A stretch of DNA of 64,000 nucleotides from Marimicrobium sp913061115 (GTDB lineage: Bacteria > Pseudomonadota > Gammaproteobacteria > Pseudomonadales > Halieaceae), in NCBI RefSeq assembly GCF_047729875.1, contig NZ_CP159826.1, forward strand, positions 1,860,001 to 1,924,000, given 5' to 3'. Below the pieces are notes generated by a model, which made no database searches, was not told the DNA's origin, and saw only the letters and a program-made list of their open reading frames with translations. This document shows positions 36,063-44,384 of this stretch, one piece after another. The position numbers were made by a program, and so were the translations under genes. The first letter of the stretch is position 1, and each line of letters begins with the position of its first letter.

Positions 36063-37132
36063 AGTACAGGTGCATCCACTTCGATATGACTACCGTGACT
36101 GAGCAGACCGGCACCTTCAATGACGATCAGGTCGGAGGCGTTAATGCCACTGACAATTTCGACCCATCCTGCCTCGCGCCAACCCGCGGTGATCGGCACC
36201 GCACGAGCCTGCTTGCCATCAACCACAAACACCACATCACGGCCATCGCGGATGACAACTGCCATCAGAGGCACTGTGAGAGCTTGCGCACGCCGTTCCA
36301 CCACCAAGGCAATATCGGCACTGGCACCAGGGAGCCAACCGCCCGGATTATCAAATTCAACGCTGATCTCGACGGCCCGGTTGTGCACATTGATCTGCGG
36401 GTTAACCGCCGCCACCTCACCGATGGCCGTGACGCCGGGCGCCGCAGGGGTTGTCAGATACACCTCTTTGCCTACTGCGATCCTGGAAGCGTCATGTTCA
36501 GGGAAGCCGATACGGGCACGTAACCGGTCTACACTGACCAAATCGAACAATGGCTGACCGGTGATGACATAATCACCGGGCGAAATATAGCGGCGAGTGA
36601 TCAGTCCATTCAGCGGCGCCACAATACGCGTTTTCGACTCCATATACTGATGCTGCTCCCACTGTTTATAGGCAATATCACGCTGCGCTGTCAACATTTC
36701 CAGTTGCGCCTGCTCATCTTCCAGCTTGTCCCGAGACACCGCCTTGGATTTTGCCAGCCGCAGCAGACGCTTTACTTCGCTGTCCTGGTTCTCAAGCAAT
36801 ACACCGTAGCGCCGAACTTCTGCAGCAGACTTGGCCGACTCGATCGCATGCAAAGTACTGTCCAGAGTGGCGAGTAATTGTCCCACCTCTATCCGGTCAC
36901 CCTCTCGCACCACAATCTGCTCCACCTGCCCCGACGCTTGTGCCGAGACGGTGGGATCATTGATGCTCTCAACACTGCCTAGTGCCGTTAATACAACATC
37001 GATATCGCGCAGCTGCGGGTGCGTCACCACGACTGACGTCACGCTCTCCTGAGACTGCGGCGTCACGTCCGGCTCTGACGCGCCACAGGCAGTGATCAAG
37101 ACAAACAAGATTAAAGCCGATAGTAACTTCAC
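36059..37132 (-). CDS. RND periplasmic adaptor (membrane fusion protein)
   Basis: 357 residues. The signal peptide is lipoprotein-like (VLITACGASEPD, Cys16), followed by lipoyl half-motifs (VSAQASGQVEQIVVREGDRI at 63-82 and RIVAPLNGLITRRYISPGDY), a coiled coil (about 100-165), beta-barrel and membrane-proximal parts. It links the RND transporter to the outer-membrane channel. Overlaps both the regulator (four bases) and the transporter (four bases). Confidence 0.92.
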   Translation of the reverse strand: MKLLSALILFVLITACGASEPDVTPQSQESVTSVVVTHPQLRDIDVVLTALGSVESINDPTVSAQASGQVEQIVVREGDRIEVGQLLATLDSTLHAIESAKSAAEVRRYGVLLENQDSEVKRLLRLAKSKAVSRDKLEDEQAQLEMLTAQRDIAYKQWEQHQYMESKTRIVAPLNGLITRRYISPGDYVITGQPLFDLVSVDRLRARIGFPEHDASRIAVGKEVYLTTPAAPGVTAIGEVAAVNPQINVHNRAVEISVEFDNPGGWLPGASADIALVVERRAQALTVPLMAVVIRDGRDVVFVVDGKQARAVPITAGWREAGWVEIVSGINASDLIVIEGAGLLSHGSHIEVDAPVL

Positions 37133-37710
37133 TGAGTTCGTACTCCATTCAGTAGCAGGGCGACAATATGGTCTGCCAGATACGGTAATTTTTGATGTTT
37201 GGCACGTCCGGTATCCAGCTGCGCAGACAACTTTCTGGCTTCAAGATGGTGAAAGATCAGTCCGGTCAGATCGAGCACCATCAGATGGCTGTCCATATGC
37301 GGTGCAAGCTGCGCCATCAAGCCGACCAAGAACTGGTGGATCTCGGGAAATGCGCCGTCTGCCAATAGCTTCAAGCGTTTCTGGTCACCATCAAGGAGTT
37401 CACGAAAATAGATACGCCGAAATTGGGCTTGTTTATCAAACAACTTAAGCAGACTCGACACCGTAACCGCCAATTGCGCCTCGGGGTCCTCTTGCTGACT
37501 GGCTAGGCTCACCAGCTCAGTCGCCTGGCCCTCATAAAGATATTCCACCGCTGCAACATACAGCGCTTCTTTGTTGATAAAGTGATGGTATATCGCGGCC
37601 TGAGTGATACCGGCGCTGCGAGAAATCTCGCGCATCGACACAGCGCTGAAACCGCGCTCGGCAAAAAGTTCGGCGGCAATGCCTAGGAGTTTCTTCTGAG
37701 TAGGTTCCAT
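37129..37710 (-). CDS. TetR/AcrR-family regulator of the RND operon
   Basis: 193 residues from ATG at 37710 (a TTG at 37722 would add four). The N-terminal helix-turn-helix is textbook: LFAERGFSAVSMREISRSAG, then AIYHHFINKEALY. The C-terminal half is a ligand-binding domain. First gene of a three-gene overlapping operon regulator-adaptor-pump, so it probably represses its own operon. Confidence 0.9.
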   Translation of the reverse strand: MEPTQKKLLGIAAELFAERGFSAVSMREISRSAGITQAAIYHHFINKEALYVAAVEYLYEGQATELVSLASQQEDPEAQLAVTVSSLLKLFDKQAQFRRIYFRELLDGDQKRLKLLADGAFPEIHQFLVGLMAQLAPHMDSHLMVLDLTGLIFHHLEARKLSAQLDTGRAKHQKLPYLADHIVALLLNGVRTQ

Positions 37711-38015
37711 TAGTTTTACCAACTAAACGTTCGTTAAGGAGAATAGTGCGTATTCGTTGCTAGGTCAAAGTTTGTCGTAGCTGGAGTCGCTGTTATCGAA
37801 TAGCTCTTACCACTGTCGGTTGTTAACAGCCCCGGGAATGTCATCACATGGAGTATCCCAGTTACCCAACATTACTGTCGATATAACCAAGGTGGTAAAG
37901 AATTGACCCATGAGGCGGCCGTGTTTACGATTAATATGCTGCCGTGCTCTACGCTTTGTCCTCTGTATCCTATACTCTGCCGTGAGACGGGTTTTTTATC
38001 CTTGAGGACGCATTA
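37711..38015. other. Divergent region, TetR-RND operon / arylsulfatase
   Basis: 305 bases without a gene. It contains the dyad at 37721-37737 just before the tetR start and must hold promoters in both directions. No hairpin or repeat stands out in the rest. Confidence 0.5.
37721..37737. promoter_or_regulatory. Candidate TetR-type operator
   Basis: The sequence AACTAAACGTTCGTTAA, 10 bases upstream of the tetR ATG, has an AAACGTT-like core and TAA/TTA flanks, making an imperfect dyad like many operators of TetR regulators of RND pumps. On the minus strand it also reads as two copies of AACG. Binding is inferred. Confidence 0.35.
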
Positions 38016-39554
38016 ATGAAATTGCAGAATTTAATTCAAGTTGGGCTTGGCGCATTGTTGTGTCTACAGGCTTCCACAGTTCACGCGGAGACCGACAAGC
38101 CCAACATACTGGTTATCTGGGGTGATGATATCGGTATTACAAACATTAGTGCATATAGTGATGGCCTGATGGGTTATAAAACCCCGAATATAGATAGCCT
38201 GGCAAAAGACGGGATGATGTTTACCGATTATTACGGCGAGCAAAGTTGCACCGCAGGTCGCTCCGCATTCATTACCGGCCAGCACCCGGTGCGGACCGGT
38301 TTAACCAAGGTCGGCACGCCTGGCGCTCCCACTGGCCTAAGTCCTGAAGACCCCACCCTCGCGGAGATGCTAAAGCCCCTAGGTTATGCCACAGCACATT
38401 TTGGTAAAAACCACTTAGGTGACCGAGATGAATTCTTACCGACGAATCATGGCTTCGATGAATTCTTTGGTAATCTCTACCACTTAAATGCAGAAGAGCT
38501 GCCAGAGAGTCCGGATTATCCTCAAGATGCGTGGTTTCAAAAGGGGTTCAACCCACGGGGTGTTATCCACAGCTATGCCGACGGACGCATTGAAGATTCT
38601 GGGCCATTGACCCGTAAGCGTATGGAAAATGTGGATGAAGAGTTCGAAGCAGCAGCAATCAAATTTATTGATCAATCGGTGGCCGCAGACAAGCCATTTT
38701 TTGTGTGGTTGAACACCACCGGCATGCACTTTTGGACGCATCCAGCGGACAAACACATCGGCAAATCGGGTCAAGGCCCTTACAACGATGTGATGGTGGC
38801 GCACGATGAGCTAGTAGGTCGCATGCTTCAGCAGCTCACAGATTTAGGCGTAGAAGATAATACCATTGTGGTGTACAGCACCGACAACGGCCCACACTAC
38901 AACACATGGCCAGATGCCGCGATTACACCTTTTCGCAGTGAAAAGAACACCAACTGGGAAGGCGGCTATCGTGTGCCGGCATTCGTTAAGTGGCCAGGCG
39001 AAATTAAAGGCGGCCAGGTCTCAAATCAAATCATGTCACACCTCGATTGGCTGCCAACCCTGATGGCCGCAGCGGGAGAACCTAATGTCGTCAATGAACT
39101 GAAAAAGGGCCACTCATTCGGCGCTAAAAATTATAAAGTCCACTTAGATGGATATAACTTTCTGCCCTACTTGACCGGAAAAACGGCGACCAGCCCACGT
39201 GAAGAGTTTTTCTACTTTAGCGATGACGGCCTTTTGGTCGGCACACGAGTAAAAGACTGGAAAGTCGTCTACGCCGAGCAGCGAGCCAAACAATTTCAAG
39301 TATGGCGCGAACCGTTTGTGCGCTTGCGCATCCCTAAGTTATTCAACCTGCGCCGTGACCCCTTTGAACGGGCAGACACAGATTCAAACACCTATAACAC
39401 GTGGTGGGAAAACAACTCGGCCTGGATATTCTATGGCTCGACAAAAGCCTTAAATTTTGCGCAAACTTTTCGCGAATACCCGTCGCGACAACCCCCAAAT
39501 AGTTTTACCGTTGATGGCGTCGTGGGCGAGTTGACTAAGTTTCAGCGCGAATAG
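38016..39554 (+). CDS. Exported sulfatase, formylglycine-dependent
   Basis: 512 residues, signal peptide ending at VHA (residues 22-24). Metal-binding ILVIWGDDIG at about 31-40. The modified-cysteine motif is Cys78-Thr-Ala-Gly-Arg82 followed by SAFITGQ: the consensus third position Pro is Ala here, which formylglycine-generating enzyme and anaerobic maturases can tolerate. NTTGMHFWTHP and DNGPHYNTW supply later metal/substrate residues. It would hydrolyse sulfate esters in the periplasm, for example algal polysaccharide or steroid sulfates. No maturase gene is nearby. Confidence 0.9.
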   Translation: MKLQNLIQVGLGALLCLQASTVHAETDKPNILVIWGDDIGITNISAYSDGLMGYKTPNIDSLAKDGMMFTDYYGEQSCTAGRSAFITGQHPVRTGLTKVGTPGAPTGLSPEDPTLAEMLKPLGYATAHFGKNHLGDRDEFLPTNHGFDEFFGNLYHLNAEELPESPDYPQDAWFQKGFNPRGVIHSYADGRIEDSGPLTRKRMENVDEEFEAAAIKFIDQSVAADKPFFVWLNTTGMHFWTHPADKHIGKSGQGPYNDVMVAHDELVGRMLQQLTDLGVEDNTIVVYSTDNGPHYNTWPDAAITPFRSEKNTNWEGGYRVPAFVKWPGEIKGGQVSNQIMSHLDWLPTLMAAAGEPNVVNELKKGHSFGAKNYKVHLDGYNFLPYLTGKTATSPREEFFYFSDDGLLVGTRVKDWKVVYAEQRAKQFQVWREPFVRLRIPKLFNLRRDPFERADTDSNTYNTWWENNSAWIFYGSTKALNFAQTFREYPSRQPPNSFTVDGVVGELTKFQRE

Positions 39555-39599
39555 ACAGACCAAGCGTCATTTGATCGCAGTGATCGACTATGAGGAACT

Positions 39600-40430
39600 A
39601 TGGCAACACCCCAGAGTATTATAAAAGCGATCAATGAACCTTATTCATTAACGTCAGACGACGTTCAGGCGTTTCGCGAAGATGGCTATATTCACTTGGC
39701 CGGGGTGTTGCCAGATGCTGTTTTAGAATATTACGAGCCTATTATCTCGAAGATCACCCAAGAGCATGATCCGGCAGCAGGTGTCGCTCTTGAAGACAAA
39801 GATCTTTATGGTAAGGCGTTTATTCAGCTGGGCAACCTGTGGCAGCATAACGCGCAGGTGAAGGAATTAGTGTTCTGCAAGCGTCTAGCCCGCTTAGCGT
39901 CCGAACTGATCGGAACTCCAAGCGTTAGACTCTACCACGATCAGTCACTCTACAAGGAGCCATCAGGGGGCATTACCCCTTGGCATGTAGATCAGCAATA
40001 CTGGCCAATGGATTCTCCCAAAAGCGTGACAGCCTGGATCCCCCTGCAGTCCACACCGGTGGAAATGGGCCCGCTGTGCTTTGGTCGTGGTAGCCATCTA
40101 AAATACATTGCGCGTGACGTAAAGATTTCTGACGAATCCGAACGCATCATTGCGCAAGCAATCAAAAAAGAAAAGATTATCGAAATTCAAGAGCCCTATG
40201 CGCTCGGTGATGTGAGCTTTCACTCCGGATGGACGCTCCATCGTGCTGGCGGCAATGCCACTGAGCAGTCTAGAAAAGCCCACACTGTGATCTACATGGA
40301 TGAGCAGATGCGTCTTAAGGAAAGGCGTAGTCAAAATCAAGAGAATGACCGCATCAGTTGGTGTGGTGACACTGCGGACGGAGATGTGATTGATGGCCCG
40401 CTTACACCGATACTGTATCGAGCTGATTAG
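39600..40430 (+). CDS. Phytanoyl-CoA dioxygenase (PhyH) family protein
   Basis: 276 residues. A non-heme Fe(II)/2-oxoglutarate dioxygenase fold, with His129-x-Asp131 in WHVDQQYW and the distal His214 in TLHRAGGN; an arginine for 2-oxoglutarate is likely near the C-terminus. The family hydroxylates acyl-CoAs and many secondary metabolites, or acts on phosphonates and halogenated compounds. It is 45 bases downstream of the sulfatase, same strand, so possibly co-transcribed. Confidence 0.85.
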   Translation: MATPQSIIKAINEPYSLTSDDVQAFREDGYIHLAGVLPDAVLEYYEPIISKITQEHDPAAGVALEDKDLYGKAFIQLGNLWQHNAQVKELVFCKRLARLASELIGTPSVRLYHDQSLYKEPSGGITPWHVDQQYWPMDSPKSVTAWIPLQSTPVEMGPLCFGRGSHLKYIARDVKISDESERIIAQAIKKEKIIEIQEPYALGDVSFHSGWTLHRAGGNATEQSRKAHTVIYMDEQMRLKERRSQNQENDRISWCGDTADGDVIDGPLTPILYRAD

Positions 40431-40882
40431 GACAACATACTGCTCACATCGGGGAAGGCAACAACACATAGTCTCATCGTAAACGAGTGTCAGGATTCTT
40501 TGCACTTCGCCCCGCTTTCCAACCTCGCACGACCTAATCATTCTCTAGCGGCACAGAACCAGCGGATCGCTGAAATCGGCTCGAGAAGAGCACCTGTCGA
40601 GGCACTGCTGGCCATTACGATCGCCAAGGTTGCCGCACTGTGCCAAAGGCAGATCAAACGTTTGATATTGCGACACTAAACTTTATAATTTGTGATCCTG
40701 CACAGCTCAGTGACGCCGTGCTTTGTGGTAACACCGACGACACTGGTGTTGTAGAAGCAGTTCGCATCTTTGTCGCGTTATTGCGTATACTAAGGCAACG
40801 AGGGAATCTTCTTAGATTCTGGAAAGAGGCGAAAGACCTTGCAGGTTAACAATAATCATACGCCTTCACGCGCGAGGCCCGT
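40431..40882. other. 452-bp region with no convincing gene
   Basis: A 69-codon GTG-started plus-strand frame (40640-40849) and a 147-codon minus-strand frame (40098-40541) exist, but neither has a ribosome site, signal sequence or recognisable composition. The stretch could be the promoter region of the gene at 40883 plus decayed sequence. Confidence 0.5.
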
Positions 40883-43393
40883 ATGAACCATACCCAGATT
40901 TGGTTCCGGCACGCAGTATTACTATCAGTGCTTGCAACGTTGACAGCTTGTGGTGGCGGTGACAGCGACGGTGGCAGCTTCTCAGAGATAGTAAACGCAA
41001 GCAGTGTTACCAACCCTGACGACCCTAATGTGGCGTCTCGCATGATGACCTTTTCTGAAGATATCAAACCTATTATGCTGGACAAGTGTATCGGTTGCCA
41101 CACGGATGGAACTAGCGCATTGGCTCCACTCTCTTTGGAGGGTATTGACCGGGTGAACAGTTTCAAACCTGCAATACAGCACGCCCTAGAAAATGGCAGT
41201 ATGCCTCCGGAAGGTTCAGTGCAGTTGTCTCCGGGTGAATACAACAAGTTTATGGCTTGGCTGAGCGGGACGCCCTATACACCCAGTGTTGAGTTAGTGC
41301 GCGTCGCCCTCATCGAGGCGCGAGCTTGGGATACCACCTCTAAAAATAGAGATGTTTTCCTCAGTCACCGACCAGAGGAAGTGCAGTGTGCGCAGGGTAC
41401 CGGATGGTTGGTGGAGGAGGACGCGCTAGAGATCCGTACCGCTTCCTGCAATTATCTGTCTCTGACACAACAGAGCTTGCTTAACATGGCATCAGGTACG
41501 GTGCTGGAGTTGGCGATGAGCCATAGCGATCTCAATTTTAATGCGCCGTCTAGCGCTCACGTGGCGCTCTCCATAGCTGGCATCACTATTTGGGAAACGA
41601 CAATCCCAATCCCTAGCCCTGCCGATATTCTCAAAGTGTCTATTACTTTGCCGTTTGCGATCGCTGCGGGAGATTCCATCGATCTACATTTGGACAACCA
41701 TGGGAGTAACGCTTGGTCGGTGTACTCTCTCGATGCGTTGATTTCTGAAGATATCGATCTGGAGTTTTGCGCTTCTTTCGACAGCACCTGGGAGGCTATT
41801 CAAGCCGTTGCTTTCGAGAAGCCGGGTTGCACTAATTCACTGTGCCATGGTGCGGCTGCGGCCGGAGGTCTCGATCTCTCGCCCGATGTTGCCTATAACA
41901 ATTTGGTCGGAGTAACCTCCGAGAGTTCCAGCCTGCAACGTGTTGCGCCGCGAGAACATGCTGTGAGTTACCTGTATCACAAGCTGGCGGAAAAAACGTT
42001 TCCGGGCAACTATGCTATATCGGGTAGTCCCATGCCCGTCGCCGGTCCTGGATTATCTGCCGACGCGTTGAAGGCAATAGTTTTTTGGATAGAGGCCGGT
42101 GCGCCTGAAACCGGCTCAGTGGGTGACTCGATCGGCCGGGGCGAGGACGAGATAGAGCGCTTATTGGGTGTTTGTTTGCCAGAAGCAGACCCTGTCAATA
42201 CTATTGCGCTGCCGCCCCCGGAGCGCGATGTAGGCTTGCAGTTTTCCATGCCACCACATCCGGCCCTTGCAGAGCAGGAAAATGAATGGTGCTTCGCTGT
42301 GTATGAAGACTTTCGCGATATTATCCCGCCAGAGTACATGTCGCCTGATCGAGAATTTTTCTATGTCCGCGGTGACGAGGTGCGCGAGGATGGATTCACT
42401 CATCACAGTACTTTGCTGTATTCAGGGATTTCCGTTGAAGATATTCACGATCCATCGTTTGGGGAATGGTCGTGTGTCGGCGGATCGAAAGATACACTCG
42501 CTTGTGAACCGACAGATGCGCAATCTTGTGATACTGGAAGATGTCGGAGCGAGTTGCAAGACAGTGTTGCCTGTATCGGCTTTGGGCCAGCAGGCGGCCC
42601 CATCGCGGGGCTTGGCACGAATGTAGGATCTTATCTGACCCAAGAGGGATTCTTCGAAACCTTTCGTACCTACGGTATTTACTATTGGAACTCTCACTAT
42701 TTTAACCTGTCCACCAAAGACGGGTCGCACCATGCCTGGCGCAACCTGTTCTACACTAATGATCGTCAGTTTGACGCAGAGTACTTCACCAACAGTTCAA
42801 ATATCAGCGCAGGCGCCGGAACACCGCCCTTTGAGAACAGGACTGTATGTAGAGACTATGTGTTGGCCGAAGGCGATGGCCTTATCTATTTGTCTTCGCA
42901 TACGCACAGGCGCGGCAAACACTTTACGGTTTCTATCAAGGGCGGAGAGCAAATTTATGAGTCATTTGCCTACGATGAACCTTTGGACAAACTGTTCAGT
43001 CCGCATATGGTTTTCAATTCACCTGATCCAGCAGATCGGACCCTGGAATATTGTTCCACCTACAACAATGGTGTCAATGCGGATGGCTCTTTTAATCTGG
43101 ATACCGTGACACGTGCATCTTTTCGGCCGGCAAACGCATCAGATTGCCAGCCTATCGCTTGTGTAACAGGTAAAGTGGCGGCCGCCTGTAGTGGCGCCGA
43201 TGACGATGCGAGCTGCGACTCTGAGCCCGGGTCAAAGGATGGATGGTGCGATGCCTGCGCGATTACCTCGGGTTTAACCAGCGATGACGAAATGTTTGTA
43301 CTGCTGGGCGCAACGATGTCGGATTATGATGTGATAATGAGTCAGCCGACAACTGCCGGCAGTGATTCATTGTCCGAAAACCCTGAGCAATAA
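40883..43393 (+). CDS. Multidomain lipoprotein: cytochrome c motifs plus PHM-like copper monooxygenase domain
   Basis: 836 residues. The signal peptide ends at LATLTAC (Cys23). A cytochrome c-like domain carries CIGCH (Cys69, Cys72, His73) with a later GSMPPEG loop supplying a likely Met ligand. A beta-rich region (about 130-290) follows, then a second motif CTNSLCH (Cys316, Cys321, His322; CX4CH) in a region ending VFWIEAGAPE, like c-type domains of this kind. From about 470 the sequence resembles the catalytic core of copper ascorbate-dependent monooxygenases: HH at 507-508, His605 in SHYFN, HTH at 673-675, and a TLEYCSTYNNG strand. Many C-terminal cysteines suggest disulfides. Neighbours suggest periplasmic oxidation; the substrate is unknown. 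Confidence 0.75.
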   Translation: MNHTQIWFRHAVLLSVLATLTACGGGDSDGGSFSEIVNASSVTNPDDPNVASRMMTFSEDIKPIMLDKCIGCHTDGTSALAPLSLEGIDRVNSFKPAIQHALENGSMPPEGSVQLSPGEYNKFMAWLSGTPYTPSVELVRVALIEARAWDTTSKNRDVFLSHRPEEVQCAQGTGWLVEEDALEIRTASCNYLSLTQQSLLNMASGTVLELAMSHSDLNFNAPSSAHVALSIAGITIWETTIPIPSPADILKVSITLPFAIAAGDSIDLHLDNHGSNAWSVYSLDALISEDIDLEFCASFDSTWEAIQAVAFEKPGCTNSLCHGAAAAGGLDLSPDVAYNNLVGVTSESSSLQRVAPREHAVSYLYHKLAEKTFPGNYAISGSPMPVAGPGLSADALKAIVFWIEAGAPETGSVGDSIGRGEDEIERLLGVCLPEADPVNTIALPPPERDVGLQFSMPPHPALAEQENEWCFAVYEDFRDIIPPEYMSPDREFFYVRGDEVREDGFTHHSTLLYSGISVEDIHDPSFGEWSCVGGSKDTLACEPTDAQSCDTGRCRSELQDSVACIGFGPAGGPIAGLGTNVGSYLTQEGFFETFRTYGIYYWNSHYFNLSTKDGSHHAWRNLFYTNDRQFDAEYFTNSSNISAGAGTPPFENRTVCRDYVLAEGDGLIYLSSHTHRRGKHFTVSIKGGEQIYESFAYDEPLDKLFSPHMVFNSPDPADRTLEYCSTYNNGVNADGSFNLDTVTRASFRPANASDCQPIACVTGKVAAACSGADDDASCDSEPGSKDGWCDACAITSGLTSDDEMFVLLGATMSDYDVIMSQPTTAGSDSLSENPEQ

Positions 43394-43612
43394 AGGGTCG
43401 AAGATCCTGCGTTAGGGCGTTTCACAGACACAAGAATGACGTGCTGACGACTACTCGCCGCTAATGGGGCGATGAGCCGCGAGCGATGTAATTTCCCGCC
43501 GCGTATGGCTTGGGAGCCGCCTGAATGTCGCCAGAACGGCTCGAGGCCCTTTAATTGAGTAGCGAGTCAACTGAGGTGGTCCAACTGTATCTTGGGAGCG
43601 TAATTACCATTA

Positions 43613-43628
43613 CCACAGCCTACTGTGG
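43613..43628. promoter_or_regulatory. Short hairpin upstream of the fasciclin gene
   Basis: CCACAG-CCTA-CTGTGG forms a six-pair stem with a four-base loop, 35 bases before the ATG at 43663. It could be an operator half-pair or a leader hairpin; no poly-T follows, so not a terminator. Confidence 0.3.
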
Positions 43629-43662
43629 GATATAGACCAAACTAAATTTAGAGGGTATAGAA

Positions 43663-44184
43663 ATGAATATTTCCACAAAATTCTTAACGTCAATTGCGCT
43701 GTTCAGCGTCCTATCAGGTGCGGCTTTTGTCAATGCCGCTCACCACGAAGAAGGCGAGGCTGCTGCAGCGCCTAATATCGTGGAAGTCGCTGCCAGTAAT
43801 GACGACTTCACGACTCTGGTAGCTGCAGTTCAGGCTGCTGACTTGGCAGATACACTGTCCGGTGCAGGGCCTTTTACAGTGTTTGCTCCTACCAACGAGG
43901 CGTTTGCTAAGTTGCCAGATGGAACCGTAGAAATGCTGCTTTTACCTGAGAATAAAGACAAGCTGGTTGCCATACTGACCTACCATGTAGTGGCCGGTGA
44001 TGTCTCTGCTGCAGAGGTAGTAGAACTCACAGAAGTGACCACTGTGCAGGGTGGAACAGCCGCCATAGTCGTAGCGGATACTGGCGTTACAATCGATGGC
44101 GCTAACGTCATACTCACCGACATTGATGCCTCCAACGGAGTCATTCATGTTATCGATACGGTCATGATGCCGCCTTCTGAGTAA
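43663..44184 (+). CDS. Exported fasciclin (FAS1) domain protein
   Basis: 173 residues: signal peptide (cleavage near VNA, residues 24-26) and a single FAS1 domain from about 40 (LVAAVQAADLADTLSGAGPFTVFAPTNEAFAKL, in pieces; closing with VIHVIDTVMMPP). FAS1 proteins mediate adhesion or matrix contacts. GAGGG lies about nine bases before the ATG. A strong terminator at 44195 isolates it from the following gene. Confidence 0.92.
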   Translation: MNISTKFLTSIALFSVLSGAAFVNAAHHEEGEAAAAPNIVEVAASNDDFTTLVAAVQAADLADTLSGAGPFTVFAPTNEAFAKLPDGTVEMLLLPENKDKLVAILTYHVVAGDVSAAEVVELTEVTTVQGGTAAIVVADTGVTIDGANVILTDIDASNGVIHVIDTVMMPPSE

Positions 44185-44194
44185 CACTTCCAAG

Positions 44195-44225
44195 TCACAG
44201 GCTTCGCCCTAGGCGAAGCCTGTGA
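44195..44225 (+). terminator. Strong hairpin after the fasciclin gene
   Basis: A 14-pair perfect stem (TCACAGGCTTCGCC with GGCGAAGCCTGTGA) and a three-base loop begins 11 bases after the stop. The downstream run is TCTTA rather than a clear poly-T, so release may be incomplete, but the stem itself is unambiguous. Confidence 0.75.
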
Positions 44226-44384
44226 TCTTACAAGAAGTGTCTAGCATAGGACTAAACCCCGCAGCTTGGTACAGAGGCTTCATCCTAGCTTGCAGGCAAG
44301 GATACTCTTCGTGTTAATATAATGTGCAGGCAGATTGCACCCAGATCTGAGTTCTTCATTCTTCTAAACTCGACAATATCCTTC

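Noticed and set aside
38016..40430. A sulfatase maturase or polysaccharide utilisation locus
   Set aside because: No SusC/SusD, glycoside hydrolase or radical SAM gene is nearby, so a polysaccharide locus is not supported.
40640..40849. 69-codon frame before the PHM-like gene
   Set aside because: GTG start without ribosome site, no signal or conserved feature; more likely chance.
44195..44225. The palindrome as a transposon inverted repeat
   Set aside because: The two arms are adjacent with a three-base loop just after a stop codon, as expected for a transcription hairpin.
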